Shown here: piece by piece, positions 63,231 to 64,000 of the stretch
Numbering within the stretch: position 1 is the first letter of the stretch
How the letters are laid out: the number at the start of each line of letters is the position of its first letter
NCBI RefSeq assembly: GCF_015277775.1
Contig: NZ_CP063849.1
Location: 6,029,501 to 6,093,500, forward strand
DNA: 64,000 nucleotides
Source: Paludibaculum fermentans
GTDB lineage: Bacteria > Acidobacteriota > Terriglobia > Bryobacterales > Bryobacteraceae
Direction: 5' to 3'
The notes under the pieces: model-generated
Databases searched by the model: none
Seen by the model: the letters and a program-made list of their open reading frames with translations, nothing else
What the model was told of the DNA's origin: nothing
Program-made: the position numbers and the translations under genes

Positions 63231-64000
63231 TCAGTTCTTCCAGAAATCCTGCACTAGAAGAAGGTCGGAACCTGACTTCTCCGATTGCCCGTAGTAGAGC
63301 ACATGGCCATCCGGAGACAGGCTCATGCCCTCCGCCGGCTGGGCGGTGAATTCGAAGATGCTCTGGGCAGGCTTGAGGTTTGAGGCAAGAAACTTGAGGG
63401 GATACCGGCCAGACGCGCTTGGCCCGATGTAATAGACCCCATCACCGGAGGGGCAGTAGTCGCGGCGCATCACCTCCGTAGCCAGGTTCGTCTCCTCATT
63501 GGTATTCAGGTTGAGTTCCCGCAGCGTGGTGACGCGAGCTTGGTTTGCGGCATAGACCAACCGGTTGTGGGCGATCACCGGCGAGAAACCGCCGTTCTGG
63601 GAGACCTGCTTGGCAGCTCCTCCTGTGGAAGCGATACGCCAGACTTCAGAGCGGCCGCTTCGGCCGGAACTGTAGTAGATCCAGGCGCCATCCGGCGACC
63701 AGGTTGGCACCACCCCTGCGGTTTCGGCGGTCGTCAGTGCATCGGCCGTGCCGCCCTGTGCGGACACGACATATATCCCAGGGACTCCGCCCACCCGGGA
63801 ATCGAACGCAATTCTCCGTCCGTCCGGGGACCACGCGGGCGAGCCGGAAATCGGGTTCATCAGGTTAGTCACCTGGGTCAGGTTAGTACTGTCGGTATTC
63901 GCCGTCCAGATCTCGCGGAAGCCCCCGCGATTGGACTCCATGGCGATTTTTGAGCCGTCCGGAGACACCTGCGGATTCGACTCCATCTGCGTTGAGTTCA
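63231..64000 (-). CDS. TolB-like (PD40) propeller protein, 5' truncated by window edge
   Basis: The last 251 residues or more, with no internal start needed: the frame continues past base 64000. SPDG blades repeat (PQVSPDGSKIAMESN, WSPDGRRIAFDSR, WSPDGAWIYYSSG, LSPDGHVLYYGQS) and the tail DLLLVQDFWKN matches the end of the 54750-57035 protein (DLQLVRDFWRN). So it is very likely a second winged-helix/transmembrane/PD40 protein whose DNA-binding part lies outside the window. Facing giant protein B, it mirrors the relation of the first PD40 gene to giant protein A. Confidence 0.8.
   Translation of the reverse strand, partial: NSTQMESNPQVSPDGSKIAMESNRGGFREIWTANTDSTNLTQVTNLMNPISGSPAWSPDGRRIAFDSRVGGVPGIYVVSAQGGTADALTTAETAGVVPTWSPDGAWIYYSSGRSGRSEVWRIASTGGAAKQVSQNGGFSPVIAHNRLVYAANQARVTTLRELNLNTNEETNLATEVMRRDYCPSGDGVYYIGPSASGRYPLKFLASNLKPAQSIFEFTAQPAEGMSLSPDGHVLYYGQSEKSGSDLLLVQDFWKN

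Overview
The window looks like chromosomal DNA of an acidobacterium, most likely of the Solibacter/Bryobacter group (order Bryobacterales). Reasons: a GC-rich genome; an Oar-type TonB-dependent receptor with an N-terminal carboxypeptidase-regulatory-like domain; winged-helix/TolB-propeller (PD40) regulators; a DUF1800-DUF1501 pair; PEP-CTERM proteins; and the C-terminal domain first defined in Solibacter (TIGR03437) on a secreted glucanase-like protein. This placement is inference from protein families; there is no rRNA gene in the window.

Layout. (1) 1-3.9 kb: end of mnmG, four parS-like palindromes partly made by a tandem duplication of the mnmG tail, then parA and parB, and a tRNA with anticodon CAU. 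(2) 4.5-16.1 kb: a surface-glycan cluster on the + strand with a Wzt-like ABC ATPase, a methyltransferase/coiled-coil protein, a GT2-GT4 fusion, four more GT2 enzymes, a GT4 enzyme and alanine racemase. (3) 16.1-23.8 kb: replication core on the - strand, dnaA, dnaN and gyrB, followed by a hybrid sensor kinase. dnaA is split by one extra base in a six-base homopolymer. AT-rich, DnaA-box-like stretches flank dnaA. (4) 23.8-35.3 kb: tRNA-Gly(GCC), a frameshifted DUF1800 gene carrying a triple-palindrome element, DUF1501, several hypothetical secreted proteins, an ABC-type ATPase, an acyl-AMP ligase/ACP/PlsC fusion, a TPR protein and a short-chain dehydrogenase. (5) 35.3-42.4 kb: an Oar-like TonB receptor, secG, tRNA-Leu(GAG), then a two-gene unit ending in a TOTE-type primase-helicase. 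(6) 42.5-64 kb: a block rich in exported proteins: DUF4874/DUF4832, GH64-like, GH28-like, cupins, PEP-CTERM proteins, two giant paralogous Tat-exported proteins (about 1,200 residues each) and two PD40 proteins, the last cut by the window end.

How the genes fit together. ParA/ParB with the parS sites form the chromosome-segregation locus; dnaA/dnaN/gyrB form the replication-initiation locus about 20 kb away, with no rsmG next to mnmG and no recF between dnaN and gyrB. The glycosyltransferases and the Wzt-like ATPase suggest assembly and export of an O-antigen or capsule-like glycan, but the partner permease is not here. The last 22 kb encode mostly envelope and extracellular proteins, consistent with polysaccharide use and surface display. 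The two giant proteins share a Tat signal, a beta-propeller-like N-terminal half and a helical C-terminal half that I cannot assign to a known family; they are the best candidate for something undescribed.

All domain calls are from reading the sequences by eye; no database search was run.
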